Notes: generated by a model not told the origin, from the letters alone. A stretch of DNA of 64,000 bases from Metabacillus litoralis (GCF_020524045.1 NZ_JAIVKL010000007.1:62001-126000); one strand, 5' to 3'; counted from the stretch's first letter, positions 35,098-45,294 are shown. Numbers and translations: made by a program.

Positions 35098-36014
35098 AAG
35101 AAGGAGACATGTTAAAGATTACAGTTCCAGGTAGTACGGCTAATCTCGGACCAGGTTTTGATTCCATTGGCCTAGCACTTGGTAAATATTTAACTCTTGA
35201 AGTAAAGGTTGCTGCACAACTCCATTTCATTCCAATGACAGAAGATGTTAAGGATATCCCAACTAATGGAGATAACCTCATTGCTAAAGTTGCTTTGAAA
35301 GTAGCATCCATGTATAACAAGCCTTTACCACCTTGTGAGGTAAAGGTTTGGAGTGATATACCAATGGCAAGAGGGATTGGAAGTAGTGCAGCAGCTATCA
35401 TTGCAGGAATTGAATTAGCTAATCAGCTTTGTCAGCTTCAATTAACGCATGAAGATAAACTAAGAATCGCAAGCCTTGAAGAAGGACATCCAGATAATGT
35501 TGGAGCGTCACTTTATGGTGGATTAGTTATTGGTCTTCATGAAGAAGATCAAACAGAAATAATATGTGTGAAGAATATAGAGGTTGATGCAGTAGTTGTT
35601 GTGCCAAAATATGAGGTGTTTACTAGTGATGCTAGAAATGTTTTACCTCAAAGCTTGGATTACAAAACAGCTGTTGAAGCTAGTGCCATAAGTAATATGT
35701 TGGTTGCAGGTCTTATGACAAATAATTGGTCATTGGTTGGTAAAATGATGAATAAAGATCTATTTCATCAACCTTATCGATCAACACTTATACCTGAAAT
35801 CAAGTTAGTTCAAGAGAAAATGAATGAATTAGGTGCTTATGGTTCAGCATTAAGTGGAGCTGGACCAACTGTGATTTGTTTTATTGAAAAAGGTAAAGGT
35901 CACACTTTAGCTGAAAAATTAGCAGCTGATTTCTCAAATTGTGATGTTGAACATCTAATCATTGATTTAGAAGGTTGCCGAGTGGAACTAAACCAAGAAG
36001 TGAAAAGTAGATAA
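35094..36014 (+). CDS. thrB: Homoserine kinase
   Basis: This 306-residue GHMP-family kinase phosphorylates homoserine for ThrC. N-terminal [11 protein letters not shown] (14-24), the ATP loop [12 protein letters not shown] (90-101) and C-terminal [11 protein letters not shown] are all present. ATG 35094 overlaps the thrC stop (ATGA). A second ATG at 35109 has GGAG too close to be functional. Operon end, terminator at 36045. Confidence 0.97.
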   Translation: MKEGDMLKITVPGSTANLGPGFDSIGLALGKYLTLEVKVAAQLHFIPMTEDVKDIPTNGDNLIAKVALKVASMYNKPLPPCEVKVWSDIPMARGIGSSAAAIIAGIELANQLCQLQLTHEDKLRIASLEEGHPDNVGASLYGGLVIGLHEEDQTEIICVKNIEVDAVVVVPKYEVFTSDARNVLPQSLDYKTAVEASAISNMLVAGLMTNNWSLVGKMMNKDLFHQPYRSTLIPEIKLVQEKMNELGAYGSALSGAGPTVICFIEKGKGHTLAEKLAADFSNCDVEHLIIDLEGCRVELNQEVKSR

Positions 36015-36044
36015 CATAAAGCTCTAGTTCTAATTTAACCAAAC

Positions 36045-36077
36045 AAAAAGGACTGACAATTGTCAGTCCTTTTTAAT
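36045..36077. terminator. Bidirectional terminator between thrB and yutI
   Basis: AAAAAGGACTGACA/TGTCAGTCCTTTTT stem with A/T tracts on both sides. It serves the converging genes. Confidence 0.9.
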
Positions 36078-36078
36078 A

Positions 36079-36312
36079 TTAAAATACTTGTTCTACTTCA
36101 ATAATTCCTGGTACTTCTTCTAATAGTGCACGCTCTATACCAGCTTTTAATGTGATTGTCGAACTTGGGCAGCTTCCACAAGCACCTAAAAGGCGTAGCT
36201 TTACAATTCCATCTTCTACATCAACTAATTCACAATCTCCTCCATCGCGAAGTAAGAAGGGACGTAGTTTATCTAATACTTCTTGAACCTGATCATTAAT
36301 AGTAGCTTCCAT
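36079..36312 (-). CDS. yutI: NifU C-terminal domain Fe-S scaffold/carrier YutI
   Basis: A 77-residue NifU-type protein that carries Fe-S clusters to apo-proteins. The hallmark CxxC is C45-G-S-C48 in ACGSCPSS, preceded by RDGGDCELV. The length is that of a stand-alone Nfu domain. ATG follows AAAGGAG on the complementary strand. The gene lies near other Fe-S and redox genes (yutM, yumC, yutJ, yumB). Confidence 0.93.
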   Translation of the reverse strand: MEATINDQVQEVLDKLRPFLLRDGGDCELVDVEDGIVKLRLLGACGSCPSSTITLKAGIERALLEEVPGIIEVEQVF

Positions 36313-36564
36313 TCAAATCAAACTCCTTTCCTTAATCATATTATATTTGAAATGACGCAAAAAATCTAATCGAAAGATTAAAACTCCTTGCCACTTTTTT
36401 ACTTTTGGATCAACTATGACTAAATTTGAATAAATACGCAATAAATTCTTACTAAGACTATTTTAACACATATATCACTTGAGAAAAATGGTATTTGTAA
36501 CTAGAGGATGGAAACAAATTCAGTAATAGCATACAATGGAGAAAAAGAAGTGTAGGTGATTATT

Positions 36565-36891
36565 GTGAAATCTGTAGAAATTTGTGTATATGGAGCAGAG
36601 ATTCTTTGTCCAAGTTGTGTGAATTTACCTTCTGCTAAGGAAACGTATGAATGGTTAGAAGCAGCGCTTAAAAGGAAGTATGAAGATCAACTATTCACCA
36701 TTACCTATGTTGATATACATGAGCCTCCAAATGATCCGGAAAAATTGGACTTTGTTGAAAAAATTCTTGATGATGAATACTTTTATCCTCTAGTTGTCAT
36801 AAATGGTCGTGTCGTTGGAGAGGGAAATCCTAGGTTAAAAAAAATCTATCAAGAAATGGAACAGCATGGATATGTGAGTACCCCTTCTTAA
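36565..36891 (+). CDS. yuzD: DUF1462 family protein YuzD
   Basis: This 108-residue thioredoxin-like-fold DUF1462 protein starts VEICVYGAEILCPSCVNLPS and holds a CxxC pair in CPSC (about 13-16), followed by YVDIHEPPND and PLVVINGRVVGEGNP, the cis-Pro-like region. The start is GTG 36565 about 7 bp after TAGGTGA; a GTG at 36556 is inside that site. It is divergent from yutI, as in B. subtilis. A role in Fe-S or thiol chemistry is inferred only from the CxxC and context. Confidence 0.82.
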   Translation: MKSVEICVYGAEILCPSCVNLPSAKETYEWLEAALKRKYEDQLFTITYVDIHEPPNDPEKLDFVEKILDDEYFYPLVVINGRVVGEGNPRLKKIYQEMEQHGYVSTPS

Positions 36892-37010
36892 TAATTAAGA
36901 TAAGTTGGTTAACAAATCAACAAAATCTAATCAAAGAGAGGATGCTATTAAGGAGATATGACCATCAGTAAAAAATGGCCAATCTACTCATAGTCATCCT
37001 CTTGTGTGGA

Positions 37011-38078
37011 TTATCCGTTATGATACTTGTACATCCATAGTACACCCGATTTGAGTAATCTAGGGACACGACCCATTAAAGGTCTATCGTTAACAAGCCC
37101 AAATCCTTGTTTTTTACCTAAAGATCCAAGTACCCCTTTTAGTTTAAATGGTGGAAATGATTCTGGTAGTGGTTGACCACTCCATTTTTTTATTAATACT
37201 TGAACAATTTGTTCTGCTTGTGCTTCTGCTAATTGAGCACTTGGTGCGTGAGGAAGACTAGCGCAATCACCTAGGACAAATGTATCTTCGTAATTAGGAA
37301 TAAAGTGTTGTGTTGTTAAGATGACTCGGCCTTGATTATCCTTTTCGACTGGAAGATCACGGACAACCTGATTAGGCTGAATTCCTGCTGTCCACACAAC
37401 AACATCACAATCAAACGGATGATCATGATTATAGACGACATTCGGTTCCACTTTTGTAATGTTTGCTCCACTGATAATCTCAACACCATGTTCTGTGAAC
37501 CATTTTTCAACATAGCTGCTTAGTCGTTCAGGGAAACTTGAGAGGATATGCTTGCTGCGATCAAATAATTTAATATTTAAATCTTTACGACTCTCTCTTA
37601 GCTCACTTGCAAGTTCAACACCACTTAAACCAGCACCTACAATTGCTACTGTAGCATCTGCTGATAAGTTATTTAACTTTTGATATGTGCTACGAGATTG
37701 GTCAATTGTTTGAATGCTGTAAGTGAATTCCTCTGCACCAGGAACATTATGATATTTATCTTCGCAACCTAAACCGATAATTAAGTCGTCATAAGCAACA
37801 GAATCTCCGCCCTCTAATAACACTTCTTTCTTATCAAGATCAACAGATGTAACATTTCCGAATTTCGAATGAAGACGAGGATGCTCTGGAAAAGACACTC
37901 GAATATGATGATCAGAAATGGTTCCTGCAGCTAATGCATAGTATTCAGTTTTTAGACAATGATAAGGATTTCTATCAATAAGTGTTATTTGAACATCATC
38001 TGGTAATTGGTTTGGTAAAAGTCTTAAAAGAACACGCATTCCACCGTACCCACCACCAAGGATCACTAGGTTTTTCAT
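37011..38078 (-). CDS. yutJ: NADH dehydrogenase-like protein YutJ
   Basis: This 355-residue type II NADH dehydrogenase/disulfide oxidoreductase family flavoprotein has an FAD motif GGGYGGMRVL (8-17), an NADH motif VGAGLSGVELASEL (about 145-158), an ATG-type VVWTAGIQ and a second FAD motif FVLGDCASLP. It lacks a membrane-spanning segment and would bind peripherally, like Ndh. It is one of two such paralogues here (the other is yumB at 42989). ATG follows AAAGGGG on the complementary strand. Confidence 0.88.
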   Translation of the reverse strand: MKNLVILGGGYGGMRVLLRLLPNQLPDDVQITLIDRNPYHCLKTEYYALAAGTISDHHIRVSFPEHPRLHSKFGNVTSVDLDKKEVLLEGGDSVAYDDLIIGLGCEDKYHNVPGAEEFTYSIQTIDQSRSTYQKLNNLSADATVAIVGAGLSGVELASELRESRKDLNIKLFDRSKHILSSFPERLSSYVEKWFTEHGVEIISGANITKVEPNVVYNHDHPFDCDVVVWTAGIQPNQVVRDLPVEKDNQGRVILTTQHFIPNYEDTFVLGDCASLPHAPSAQLAEAQAEQIVQVLIKKWSGQPLPESFPPFKLKGVLGSLGKKQGFGLVNDRPLMGRVPRLLKSGVLWMYKYHNG

Positions 38079-38457
38079 AGTTAATACCCCTTTTTCCCCA
38101 CGTTTTTAAAAAGTATGATTTTAGTTATATAATAATTTTATTATAACGAAAAAATGTGGACATGTATCCTATATAATTAGATATATGTTAGTCATTTGTA
38201 AATAGTTAAAATAGGAAAAAGAGAAAGTGATTGAACAAAGTCTATCGAATTTTTCATGACTCTCTCTTATACAAAATGCCATAAAAAGTATATCGAATTT
38301 CCTATAAAATCACAACACATTCTTTGAAAAAACGTTTTCTTTTATAATAAAATTTAACATACATTAAATAAGTACAACACATTAATTAGTGGCAATAATT
38401 TATTCAATAGTATTATTATTTGATAAGAAAATGTTATATATGTAGTGATAATAAAGT
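38079..38457. other. AT-rich divergent region yutJ/yuzB
   Basis: No gene or structured RNA recognised; two similar short blocks (TCTATCGAATTT, 38241; TATATCGAATTTCC, 38288) occur 47 bp apart. They have no known meaning. Confidence 0.35.
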
Positions 38458-38486
38458 TTGACGTAATTGGAGTTACCTATTACGAT
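38458..38486 (+). promoter_or_regulatory. Candidate SigA promoter of yuzB
   Basis: TTGACG (38458-38463), 17-bp spacer, TACGAT (38481-38486); gene start 27 bp on. Confidence 0.6.
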
Positions 38487-38512
38487 AGAAAACATATAGA
38501 GAGGTGTGAAGA

Positions 38513-38749
38513 ATGAAGCCGATAATTGAATTTTGTATTAGTAATTTGGCGAACGGAGCTCAAGAAGCTTTAGAAAAACTTGAGAAAGACCCAAATTTAG
38601 ATATTATTGAATATGGCTGCTTAGGATATTGTGGGAAATGCTACAATTCATTATATGCTCTAGTTAATGGTGAAATTGTTACAGGGGACAATCCTGATGG
38701 GTTAGTCGAGAATATCTATACGTATTTAGAAGAAAATCCTATGTTTTAA
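38513..38749 (+). CDS. yuzB: DUF1450 family protein YuzB
   Basis: This 78-residue protein has four cysteines, C8, C36, C40 and C43, in the pattern EFC and GCLGYCGKC. That pattern is reminiscent of thioredoxin-like ferredoxins and could bind a metal or a cluster. Strong match to YuzB. ATG 38513 follows GAGAGGTG. A monocistronic gene followed by a MITE-like repeat. Confidence 0.88.
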   Translation: MKPIIEFCISNLANGAQEALEKLEKDPNLDIIEYGCLGYCGKCYNSLYALVNGEIVTGDNPDGLVENIYTYLEENPMF

Positions 38750-38778
38750 GTAATGGTTTTTTAATAGAGATTTTTATT

Positions 38779-38949
38779 AAGGCTCTTTTTCTGAAAGATT
38801 ATTCCTAATTGACCTAATTATGCATGGAGTCATTGTTGTTATAGCAAAATAGGTACTATCTTATGAAGAAAAGATGCCACTATGCTTTATTTAGTGCTGT
38901 TTACTTGGAGTTGTTAAAGCAACAAAGTTTACGAAAACAGCCTTTATTA
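38779..38949 (+). repeat. MITE-like ~165-bp repeat, copy 4 (good reference copy)
   Basis: Left end AAGGCTCTTTTTCTGAAAGA, right end AAGTTTACGAAAACAGCCTT. The ends are imperfect inverted repeats of about 29 bp. Centre: GGTACTATCTTATGAAGAAA, then AGATGCCACTATGCTTTA. Confidence 0.82.
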
Positions 38950-38995
38950 ATGAATGAACTGGCATTTATATAGATGGTGAGTCTTCGAACAATAT

Positions 38996-39052
38996 AAAAA
39001 GCTGACATTGCAATGAGAAATATTCACCATTGCAGTATCAGCTTTTTATTAT
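38996..39052 (-). terminator. Terminator of the DUF2225 gene
   Basis: AAAAAGCTGA...TTGCAATG / CATTGCA...TCAGCTTTTT, a long stem with T-runs on both strands. Confidence 0.75.
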
Positions 39053-39057
39053 ATTTA

Positions 39058-39750
39058 TTAGCCTAATTTTTGTTCGCGCATTTCAGACCAACGATCCTTG
39101 GCCATTTGTACAATTCCTTTTTCGATCGTATCTCTTTGTTTCTCAATAACTCTTGAGAAATACCTTGTTGCCTGTGCTTGGTTGTCAATGCGACGGCTAA
39201 GCTCTCCAATTAGATATAATAATTTAACTTCTGATAAATGAGTTTCTGAATAATCATTGTTCATATAAGATTTAATGTATTCATCTAATGCAAGACGTAA
39301 GAAGCGATGTTCTTCTTCAAAATTAATTTCTTCTGTACGATATAACCATGATAATCGTAAGTAAAGTCCTGCAAGAGCAATATGTTTTTCCTTTTTAATT
39401 GTGGCACAGTAGATTGCAAGTTTGTATGAATTAATTGCAGTTTCTAAAGAACGTTCTTCACAATAAAATGTCGCCTTCCAATTATCGGAAATTTTTTCTT
39501 TGATTGAATCTATAGTCCCAGGAGGGAAGTAATTATTAAATTCTTCTGAAGAAGAAAACCCACATGTAGGACAGACTTGGACATAATATAAAAGTGGATT
39601 GATCTTTGTTGATATATAAAAAGAACAAAAATCAGTATCATGTTTATGAGCGCGAATGTACCTAGAAAGGACCTTTTTTGTTGTATAGGATGTTTTACAA
39701 ATATAACAATCAACCTTCCTATCATATAAATAATCAAGGTTTTTTTCCAT
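39058..39750 (-). CDS. DUF2225 family protein
   Basis: This 230-residue protein starts with a zinc-ribbon-like part: CYIC at about residues 15-18 and CPTC near 60. TPR-like helices follow (SYKLAIYCATIKKEKHIALA, LAGLYLRLSWLYRTEEI, LLYLIGELSRRIDN). Such DUF2225 proteins are common in Firmicutes and uncharacterised. The start is ATG 39750, 8 bp after AAGGAAG; a GTG at 39759 overlaps the site. Confidence 0.82.
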   Translation of the reverse strand: MEKNLDYLYDRKVDCYICKTSYTTKKVLSRYIRAHKHDTDFCSFYISTKINPLLYYVQVCPTCGFSSSEEFNNYFPPGTIDSIKEKISDNWKATFYCEERSLETAINSYKLAIYCATIKKEKHIALAGLYLRLSWLYRTEEINFEEEHRFLRLALDEYIKSYMNNDYSETHLSEVKLLYLIGELSRRIDNQAQATRYFSRVIEKQRDTIEKGIVQMAKDRWSEMREQKLG

Positions 39751-39867
39751 TCGGATCACTTCCTTTTACCTATAAAATTCATTACTATTTTACTGATATG
39801 TAAAGTATACCAAATTAATGAGCAAAAAGAACTAGTTTTATGGAATAATTTTATATGAAAGCAAAAA

Positions 39868-39902
39868 ATAAAAGCCCTCTGTTACAAACAGTGAGCTTTT
39901 AC
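39868..39902 (+). terminator. Imperfect hairpin upstream of dapF promoter
   Basis: AAAAGC..CTCTGTT / AACAGTGAGCTTTT with internal mismatches. It may shield dapF from read-through. Confidence 0.35.
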
Positions 39903-39927
39903 TTATATAAAACGGGGGATATTTATA

Positions 39928-39956
39928 TTGTGTTCATATTTCCAACATTTTATACT
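39928..39956 (+). promoter_or_regulatory. SigA promoter of dapF
   Basis: TTGTGT (39928-39933), 17-bp spacer, TATACT (39951-39956); dapF start 29 bp on. Confidence 0.65.
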
Positions 39957-39985
39957 AATAAAAACAAAGAATTTTGGAGGCAGCG

Positions 39986-40840
39986 ATGAACTCATTTCAA
40001 TTTACGAAAATGCACGGATTAGGAAACAATTATATTTATGTTAATACTTTTGAAGAACATCTAGTGGAAGAAACACTTCCTGAAATAGCACGAGAGGTGT
40101 CAAATATTAATACTGGTATTGGATCTGATGGTTTAATACTTATATGTCCGTCAGATAAAGCAGATGTAAAAATGAGAATATTTAATAATGATGGATCTGA
40201 AGGTAAAAACTGTGGAAATGGGTTACGCTGTGTAGCAAAGTATGCCTATGAACATAAATTAGTGACAAAGACGAACTTTAAAATTGAAACGTTATCTGGA
40301 TTAGTTGAAGCTCGATTAGAAATTAAGGACGGTTTAGTTAAATTAATTACAGTAGATATGGGTGAACCGAGGTTGTTAATGTCACAAATCCCAATGCTTG
40401 GTGATGGAGAAAAGGCGATTAATGAGGAAATGATTTTTGGTGATCATGTGTTAAGAGGAACAACAGTATCTATGGGGAACCCACATGTTATCTTCTATGT
40501 TGATGATATTAATCAAGCTCCTGTTACGACATTGGGTCCAATCATTGAAAAGGATAATCGCTTTCCAGAAGGCATTAATGTTGAGTTTGTTGAAGTGGTA
40601 TCAAAAAATGAGCTGCATTTTAGAGTATGGGAAAGAGGATCAGGTGTTACTCAAGCTTGCGGAACAGGTGCATGTGCAGCAGTTGTATCTTCAGTATTGA
40701 ATAATCATACTGTCCAAGGTGAGTTAACAACAGTTCATTTAGCAGGAGGAGACCTTCATATTAATTGGACTTCAGATGGAAATGTACTTATGACTGGCCC
40801 AGCAGAAATTATCTGTACAGGTACCTTTTATCTATCGTAA
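39986..40840 (+). CDS. dapF: Diaminopimelate epimerase
   Basis: This 284-residue enzyme interconverts LL- and meso-diaminopimelate for lysine and peptidoglycan. The two catalytic cysteines are visible: C76 in KNCGNGLRC and C225 in [10 protein letters not shown]. The N-terminus [14 protein letters not shown] is typical. The start is ATG 39986 5 bp after TGGAGG, giving the length of B. subtilis DapF; an upstream in-frame TTG (39974) overlaps the site. Confidence 0.97.
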   Translation: MNSFQFTKMHGLGNNYIYVNTFEEHLVEETLPEIAREVSNINTGIGSDGLILICPSDKADVKMRIFNNDGSEGKNCGNGLRCVAKYAYEHKLVTKTNFKIETLSGLVEARLEIKDGLVKLITVDMGEPRLLMSQIPMLGDGEKAINEEMIFGDHVLRGTTVSMGNPHVIFYVDDINQAPVTTLGPIIEKDNRFPEGINVEFVEVVSKNELHFRVWERGSGVTQACGTGACAAVVSSVLNNHTVQGELTTVHLAGGDLHINWTSDGNVLMTGPAEIICTGTFYLS

Positions 40841-40875
40841 CTACTAGAATGTAGTAGCCTGATCAGTTCAAATAT

Positions 40876-40905
40876 TTGAGTGTTTGCATACCTTAGATGT
40901 ATAAT
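40876..40905 (+). promoter_or_regulatory. Candidate SigA promoter of yutM
   Basis: TTGAGT (40876-40881), 18-bp spacer, TATAAT (40900-40905), 40 bp before the gene. Confidence 0.6.
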
Positions 40906-40945
40906 GAATAGATAAACCTTTCACAAAAAGCAAGGAGGTTAAATA

Positions 40946-41308
40946 ATGACTGAGATTGTTAATATAAGTGAAGCAGCTGCTTTTCAAATAAAAGATATGA
41001 TGAAAGAAAGTGAAGAAGAACAAGCGTATCTTCGAGTTGGAGTAAAAGGTGGAGGCTGTAGTGGTCTTTCTTATGGCATGGGTTTTGAACATGAAATAAC
41101 TGAGGAAGATGAAGTGTTAAAACAGCATGGCTTAACGATTCTTATCAAAAAAGAGGACACACCTATCCTCAATGGTACACAAATAGATTATAAGCAATCG
41201 ATGATGGGTGGAGGATTTACAATAGAAAATCCTAACGCAATCGCAAACTGTGGTTGTGGTTCATCATTTAGAACAGCAGCTAATACAGGAACACCAGAGG
41301 AATGCTAA
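40946..41308 (+). CDS. yutM: HesB/IscA-type iron-sulfur carrier YutM (ErpA-like)
   Basis: This 120-residue A-type Fe-S carrier has all three conserved cysteines: C38 in GGGCSGLSY, and C102 and C104 in NCGCGSSF. It delivers clusters to targets such as LipA in other bacteria. ATG follows CAAGGAGG. It converges on yumC with a shared bidirectional terminator. Confidence 0.93.
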   Translation: MTEIVNISEAAAFQIKDMMKESEEEQAYLRVGVKGGGCSGLSYGMGFEHEITEEDEVLKQHGLTILIKKEDTPILNGTQIDYKQSMMGGGFTIENPNAIANCGCGSSFRTAANTGTPEEC

Positions 41309-41312
41309 TTAT

Positions 41313-41352
41313 AAAAAACGACTGACTATAGTCTATAGTCAGTCGTTTTTTC
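41313..41352. terminator. Bidirectional terminator yutM/yumC
   Basis: AAAAAACGACTGACTATAG pairs with its complement ending in TTTTTT. Confidence 0.9.
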
Positions 41353-41377
41353 ATGAAATTAAGGTGAGTTCACTACT

Positions 41378-42370
41378 TTAGTTAAATAAGCTCGTGCTGT
41401 GTAGTGGTTGTACTTTAGCTTTTGGATCCATGTATGCTTTTGCATTATTTACAGCGGTTGGTGCTTCGCCAAAACCACTTGCTATTAAGTTTACCTTGCC
41501 ATCATATGTACAAATATCTCCTGCAGCATAGATACCTTCAATATTTGTTTCCATCTTAGAGTTAACAACAATTGAATTCTTCTCGATTTCTAATCCCCAA
41601 TTTTTAATTGGACCTAGTGAAGAAACAAATCCGTAGTTGATAATGAGATCATCGATATCAAGGACTTTTTTACGATCTCCTTTAACTTCTTCTAATACAA
41701 GCTGCTGAATCGATTGTTCTCCAACTAACTCTGTTGGAACAAATGGTGTGACAACATCCACTTTTGAATTCATTAATAATTCAACACTATGTTCATGAGC
41801 TCGAAATTTATCTCGTCTATGAATGAGAGAAACACTTTCTGCTATCGGTTCAAGCATTAGTGCCCAATCTACTGCAGAATCTCCTCCACCACAAAGAGCA
41901 ACCTTTTTTCCAGCGAATTTATTTAAATCATCAACAAAATAATGTAAGTTTTCTTTTTCATACTTAGTGGCATCTTCAATTTCAAGCTTTCGAGGTTTAA
42001 ATGCCCCGTTTCCTGCAGTAATGATGATTGTTTTTGTATAGTGTATTTCACTATTTGTTGTTAATTTAAATATACCGTCCGCTTGTTTTTCAACTTCTTC
42101 AACAGCTTGTTCTAAAGATATAGTTGGTGTGAACTGGTTCATTTGTTCTTTTAGATTATCTACAAGCTCCTGTGCTCTTACTTTAGGAAAGCCTGCTACA
42201 TCATATATATATTTTTCAGGATATAATGCAGAAAGTTGACCACCTAATTGAGGGAGACTTTCAATAATTTTCACACTTGCCTGTCGCATTCCACCATAAA
42301 AAGCTGTAAATAGTCCAACAGGGCCACCACCAATGATGGTTATATCATAAATCTTAGTATCTTCTTTCAC
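41378..42370 (-). CDS. yumC: Ferredoxin--NADP+ reductase, type 2 (YumC)
   Basis: This 330-residue thioredoxin-reductase-like flavoprotein without the redox CxxC pair defines the YumC-type ferredoxin/flavodoxin NADP+ reductase. The FAD motif is [20 protein letters not shown] (about 12-31). The NADP motif is [14 protein letters not shown] (about 159-172). The C-terminal FAD motif is AAGDICTY. It is essential in B. subtilis, as far as known because it supplies reduced ferredoxin/flavodoxin partners. The start is GTG 42370 behind AAAGGAGG. Confidence 0.95.
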   Translation of the reverse strand: MKEDTKIYDITIIGGGPVGLFTAFYGGMRQASVKIIESLPQLGGQLSALYPEKYIYDVAGFPKVRAQELVDNLKEQMNQFTPTISLEQAVEEVEKQADGIFKLTTNSEIHYTKTIIITAGNGAFKPRKLEIEDATKYEKENLHYFVDDLNKFAGKKVALCGGGDSAVDWALMLEPIAESVSLIHRRDKFRAHEHSVELLMNSKVDVVTPFVPTELVGEQSIQQLVLEEVKGDRKKVLDIDDLIINYGFVSSLGPIKNWGLEIEKNSIVVNSKMETNIEGIYAAGDICTYDGKVNLIASGFGEAPTAVNNAKAYMDPKAKVQPLHSTSLFN

Positions 42371-42864
42371 ATGTCATCCTCCTTTTGATTTTTACAAATT
42401 CCTTTGCTGAAATTCTACCATAATAACCTTCAACATTACATTTACTTTCCCTTTTCATGGTACTAATATGACAGATATTATTTACAAATAAACACAGAAA
42501 AAGCAAACAATTTTTATTATATTTGTTACTTTGTACGATCTAGGCTCTAAGTGATCATCATTAGAACAAAATTTGCTGTTTGTTACCACCATGCTTGTTA
42601 AAAGTACATATTTTTTGATTTATTATCACTCTACATTGGATGCGTATTTCCTTACATTATTATAGTTTTCTCATAGAATTATTAGTGTTTGGTACAATTT
42701 TTCCATAAAAGTGGTAAGTATTATACATCTATTTAACGAAAAAACAAACCATGTTGTTAGAAAAAATTACTTGAAAAAATATGAGTAAATAGATAAGATG
42801 GTTTATAGGTGTAATTATATATTTATACGTTTAAAAATAGAAATTTATATTCGTATGTTTTGTT
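42371..42864. other. Long AT-rich divergent region yumC/yumB
   Basis: No gene is seen in about 500 bp. The only clear element is the Rex-like site at its right end (42865-42882). Confidence 0.4.
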
Positions 42865-42882
42865 AAGTGAATGATTTCACAA
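42865..42882 (+). promoter_or_regulatory. Candidate Rex operator upstream of yumB
   Basis: AAGTGAA-TGAT-TTCACAA matches the Rex consensus TTGTGAA-N4-TTCACAA at 12 of 14 positions. Rex senses the NADH/NAD+ ratio and represses NADH-oxidising genes in Gram-positive bacteria, so placement before an NADH dehydrogenase gene is sensible. Confidence 0.6.
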
Positions 42883-42988
42883 AGTTTTATTGTTGAAATC
42901 AAAATAAAAAGTTGTATTTCAGTGGATTATAGTAAATAGACATAATTCGAGTTTTACAACAACTTTAGAGTAAAGGTGGATGTTTTCG

Positions 42989-44203
42989 TTGAGAAAGCCA
43001 AGAATTGTCGTATTAGGTGCAGGTTATGGTGGATTAATTACAGTCACACGATTACAAAAACAAATCGGTGTAGACGAAGCAGAAATTACATTAGTAAATA
43101 AAAATGATTATCACTATGAAACAACATGGTTACATGAAGCTTCAGCAGGTACTTTGCACCATGATAAAGCTCGTTATCAAATTAAAGATATCATTGATAA
43201 CAGTCGTGTGAACTTTGTTCAAGATACAGTTGTTTCGATCGATAAAGAAGCAAAAAAAGTGGTTTTGGAAAATGGCCAAGTAGAATATGACTATTTAGTT
43301 ATTTCTTTAGGTGCTCATCCAGAAACATTTGGTATCCAAGGATTAAAAGAGTTTGCATTTGGTATCACTAGCATTGATTCTGCTCGTCAATTACGAGAGC
43401 ATATTGAATATCAATTCGCTACATATAACATGGAAGCGGAGAAAAAAGATGAGCGCCTAACTATTGTTGTAGGTGGAGCAGGCTTCACAGGCATTGAATT
43501 CCTTGGTGAATTAGGAAATAGAATCCCAGAGCTATGCAAAGAGTACGACGTAGACTTTAATAAAGTACGTATTATCTGTGTTGAGGCAGCACCAACAGCT
43601 TTACCTGGATTTGATCCTGAATTAGTCGATTACGCAGTTAATCACCTACAGAAAAAAGGCGTAGAATTTATGATCGGTACAGCAATTAAAGAGTGTATTG
43701 AAGAAGGTATCATCGTAGCTAAAGGTGAAGAGCTTGAAACTATTAAAGCTGGCACTGTTGTATGGGCTGCTGGTGTACGTGGTAATAGTGTTGTTGAAGA
43801 AGCAGGTTTTGAAAACATGCGTGGTCGTGTAAAAGTTGATGGTTTCTTACGTGCTCCAGGTCATGATGATGTATTTATCATTGGTGATTGTGCATTAATT
43901 ATTAACGAAGAAATCAATCGTCCATATCCTCCTACAGCTCAAATTGCTATGCAGCAAGGTGAGGTATGTGCTAAAAACTTATCTGTAGCGATTCGTGAGC
44001 GCGGTGAAATGGCTACATTTACTCCGGATATTAAAGGATCTGTTGCATCATTAGGAGAACATGATGCAGTTGGTGTAGTATTTGGGAAAAAATTAGTTGG
44101 TACAAAAGCTTCATTTATGAAAAAGATGATCGATAACCGCGCATTATTTATGGTTGGTGGACCATCATTAGTTGTGAAAAAAGGAAAATTTAATATTCTA
44201 TAA
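42989..44203 (+). CDS. yumB: Type II NADH dehydrogenase YumB
   Basis: This 404-residue Ndh-family flavoprotein transfers electrons from NADH to menaquinone without proton pumping. The FAD motif is GAGYGG (10-15), the NADH motif [16 protein letters not shown] (about 156-171), and IIGDCALI and [13 protein letters not shown] mark the second FAD site and quinone region. The start is TTG 42989, 9 bp after AAGGTGG, as in B. subtilis YumB; an ATG at 42980 abuts the site. Likely under Rex control. Terminator at 44310. Confidence 0.93.
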   Translation: MRKPRIVVLGAGYGGLITVTRLQKQIGVDEAEITLVNKNDYHYETTWLHEASAGTLHHDKARYQIKDIIDNSRVNFVQDTVVSIDKEAKKVVLENGQVEYDYLVISLGAHPETFGIQGLKEFAFGITSIDSARQLREHIEYQFATYNMEAEKKDERLTIVVGGAGFTGIEFLGELGNRIPELCKEYDVDFNKVRIICVEAAPTALPGFDPELVDYAVNHLQKKGVEFMIGTAIKECIEEGIIVAKGEELETIKAGTVVWAAGVRGNSVVEEAGFENMRGRVKVDGFLRAPGHDDVFIIGDCALIINEEINRPYPPTAQIAMQQGEVCAKNLSVAIRERGEMATFTPDIKGSVASLGEHDAVGVVFGKKLVGTKASFMKKMIDNRALFMVGGPSLVVKKGKFNIL

Positions 44204-44309
44204 TATCCATTCGCTCTATTATAGTTTACGTTAATAATAAGAGATCTCTTCTTCTCTTCTGGATATTAACATTAGATTATAACTGATCAGAATAAAGGTT
44301 TGAATTAAT

Positions 44310-44348
44310 AAGAAGAACAAGAGTGAATGCTCTTGTTCTTCTTTCTAT
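44310..44348 (+). terminator. Terminator of yumB
   Basis: AAGAAGAACAAGAG/CTCTTGTTCTTCTT stem followed by TCTATTTT. Confidence 0.8.
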
Positions 44349-44384
44349 TTTGGCTATTTCATTACTTTTCATTGGTTCTTTACC

Positions 44385-44445
44385 TTTTTTTATTGCTGGA
44401 AGGCGTAAGTCCCGAGGAAAGCAAGCGACTGGAGTGATAATGAAG
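44385..44445. repeat. Fragment of GC-rich repeat
   Basis: GGCGTAAGTCCCGAGGAAAG followed by CAAGCGACTGGAGTGATAATG resembles one flank of the GC-rich family. The remainder of 44204-44723 is AT-rich and without genes. Confidence 0.4.
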
Positions 44446-44723
44446 CCTTGGTTAAGAAAACCATAAATTTAAAAAAGGTAGAACCTTTCATTATCGATTC
44501 ATTATTGAACAACACTTCTTTTATTAGATTTTTCCATTGATGTTGCATAGAACCTTAAAAATTTCTAAATTTTCTAAAAAATACGATAGTAAGTGTAAGT
44601 TAGAGAAAAAAGTTGATGTATTCGCTTACATGATCTTTTTTGTCAGAATATCTCCCTTTATAATTATCAGAATAATTGATATATTATCAAGAAACAATTC
44701 ATTTCCTAAAGGGGAGACGTACA

Positions 44724-44846
44724 ATGAATACAACGACGGTAGAAACCAAGGAATGTCCTTATTGCTCAGGAAAAGGGTATTTTCAATTAATGCTTGGTGG
44801 ATCTGAAACATGTGGAAGTTGTGATGGAACAGGAAAGAAGTCATAA
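44724..44846 (+). CDS. yuiA: YuiA, small zinc-finger-like protein
   Basis: A 40-residue protein with two CxxC pairs, C11-P-Y-C14 and C30-G-S-C33, each followed by a Gly-x-Gly turn (SGKGYF, DGTGKK). This is the DnaJ-type zinc-knuckle repeat. It fits YuiA of B. subtilis, whose role is unknown. ATG 44724 follows AAAGGGGAG. It is too short for many gene callers. It lies 75 bp before yuiB. Confidence 0.85.
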   Translation: MNTTTVETKECPYCSGKGYFQLMLGGSETCGSCDGTGKKS

Positions 44847-44921
44847 AACGTTCACTGACTTTTAATTGACTGTCCATCAATCGTCCATTACACTAATAAT
44901 GGTGTAATGGAGGTGATGGCG

Positions 44922-45242
44922 ATGTTAAGCTTACCTGTTTTATTAATATCTATGCTTTTATTTTTAGTTTTGTTTTTCGGTATTGGATTTTTATTAAATA
45001 TGCTATTACGTATGTCATGGATCATGGCAATTATATATCCTATTGTTTGTATCTTTATTATAGATAATGTAAGATTTATAGAATATTTCCAAAATCCTAG
45101 TGATTCTTTTACTGCGTTAGGTAACAAAATCACTTCACTAGCTCTTGCAGATTTATTAATTTTATCTTCAGGATTAGTTGGTGCGTTTCTTGCTGGTATT
45201 ACGATAAAAATGCTTCGTAAACGAGGCTATCAAATGTTTTAA
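44922..45242 (+). CDS. yuiB: YuiB-like membrane protein
   Basis: This 106-residue protein has three hydrophobic segments (about 4-26, 32-52, 72-95) and a short basic C-terminus (KMLRKRGYQMF). Matches YuiB in size and neighbourhood. The start is ATG 44922, 6 bp after GGAGGTG; an ATG at 44907 precedes the site. Function unknown. Confidence 0.82.
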   Translation: MLSLPVLLISMLLFLVLFFGIGFLLNMLLRMSWIMAIIYPIVCIFIIDNVRFIEYFQNPSDSFTALGNKITSLALADLLILSSGLVGAFLAGITIKMLRKRGYQMF

Positions 45243-45257
45243 ACATATACTTAGAAT

Positions 45258-45294
45258 AAACCTCACACCTTTAATGGTGTGAGGTTTATTTGTG
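45258..45294 (+). terminator. Terminator of yuiAB
   Basis: Perfect 12-bp AAACCTCACACC/GGTGTGAGGTTT stem followed by ATTTG. Confidence 0.85.
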
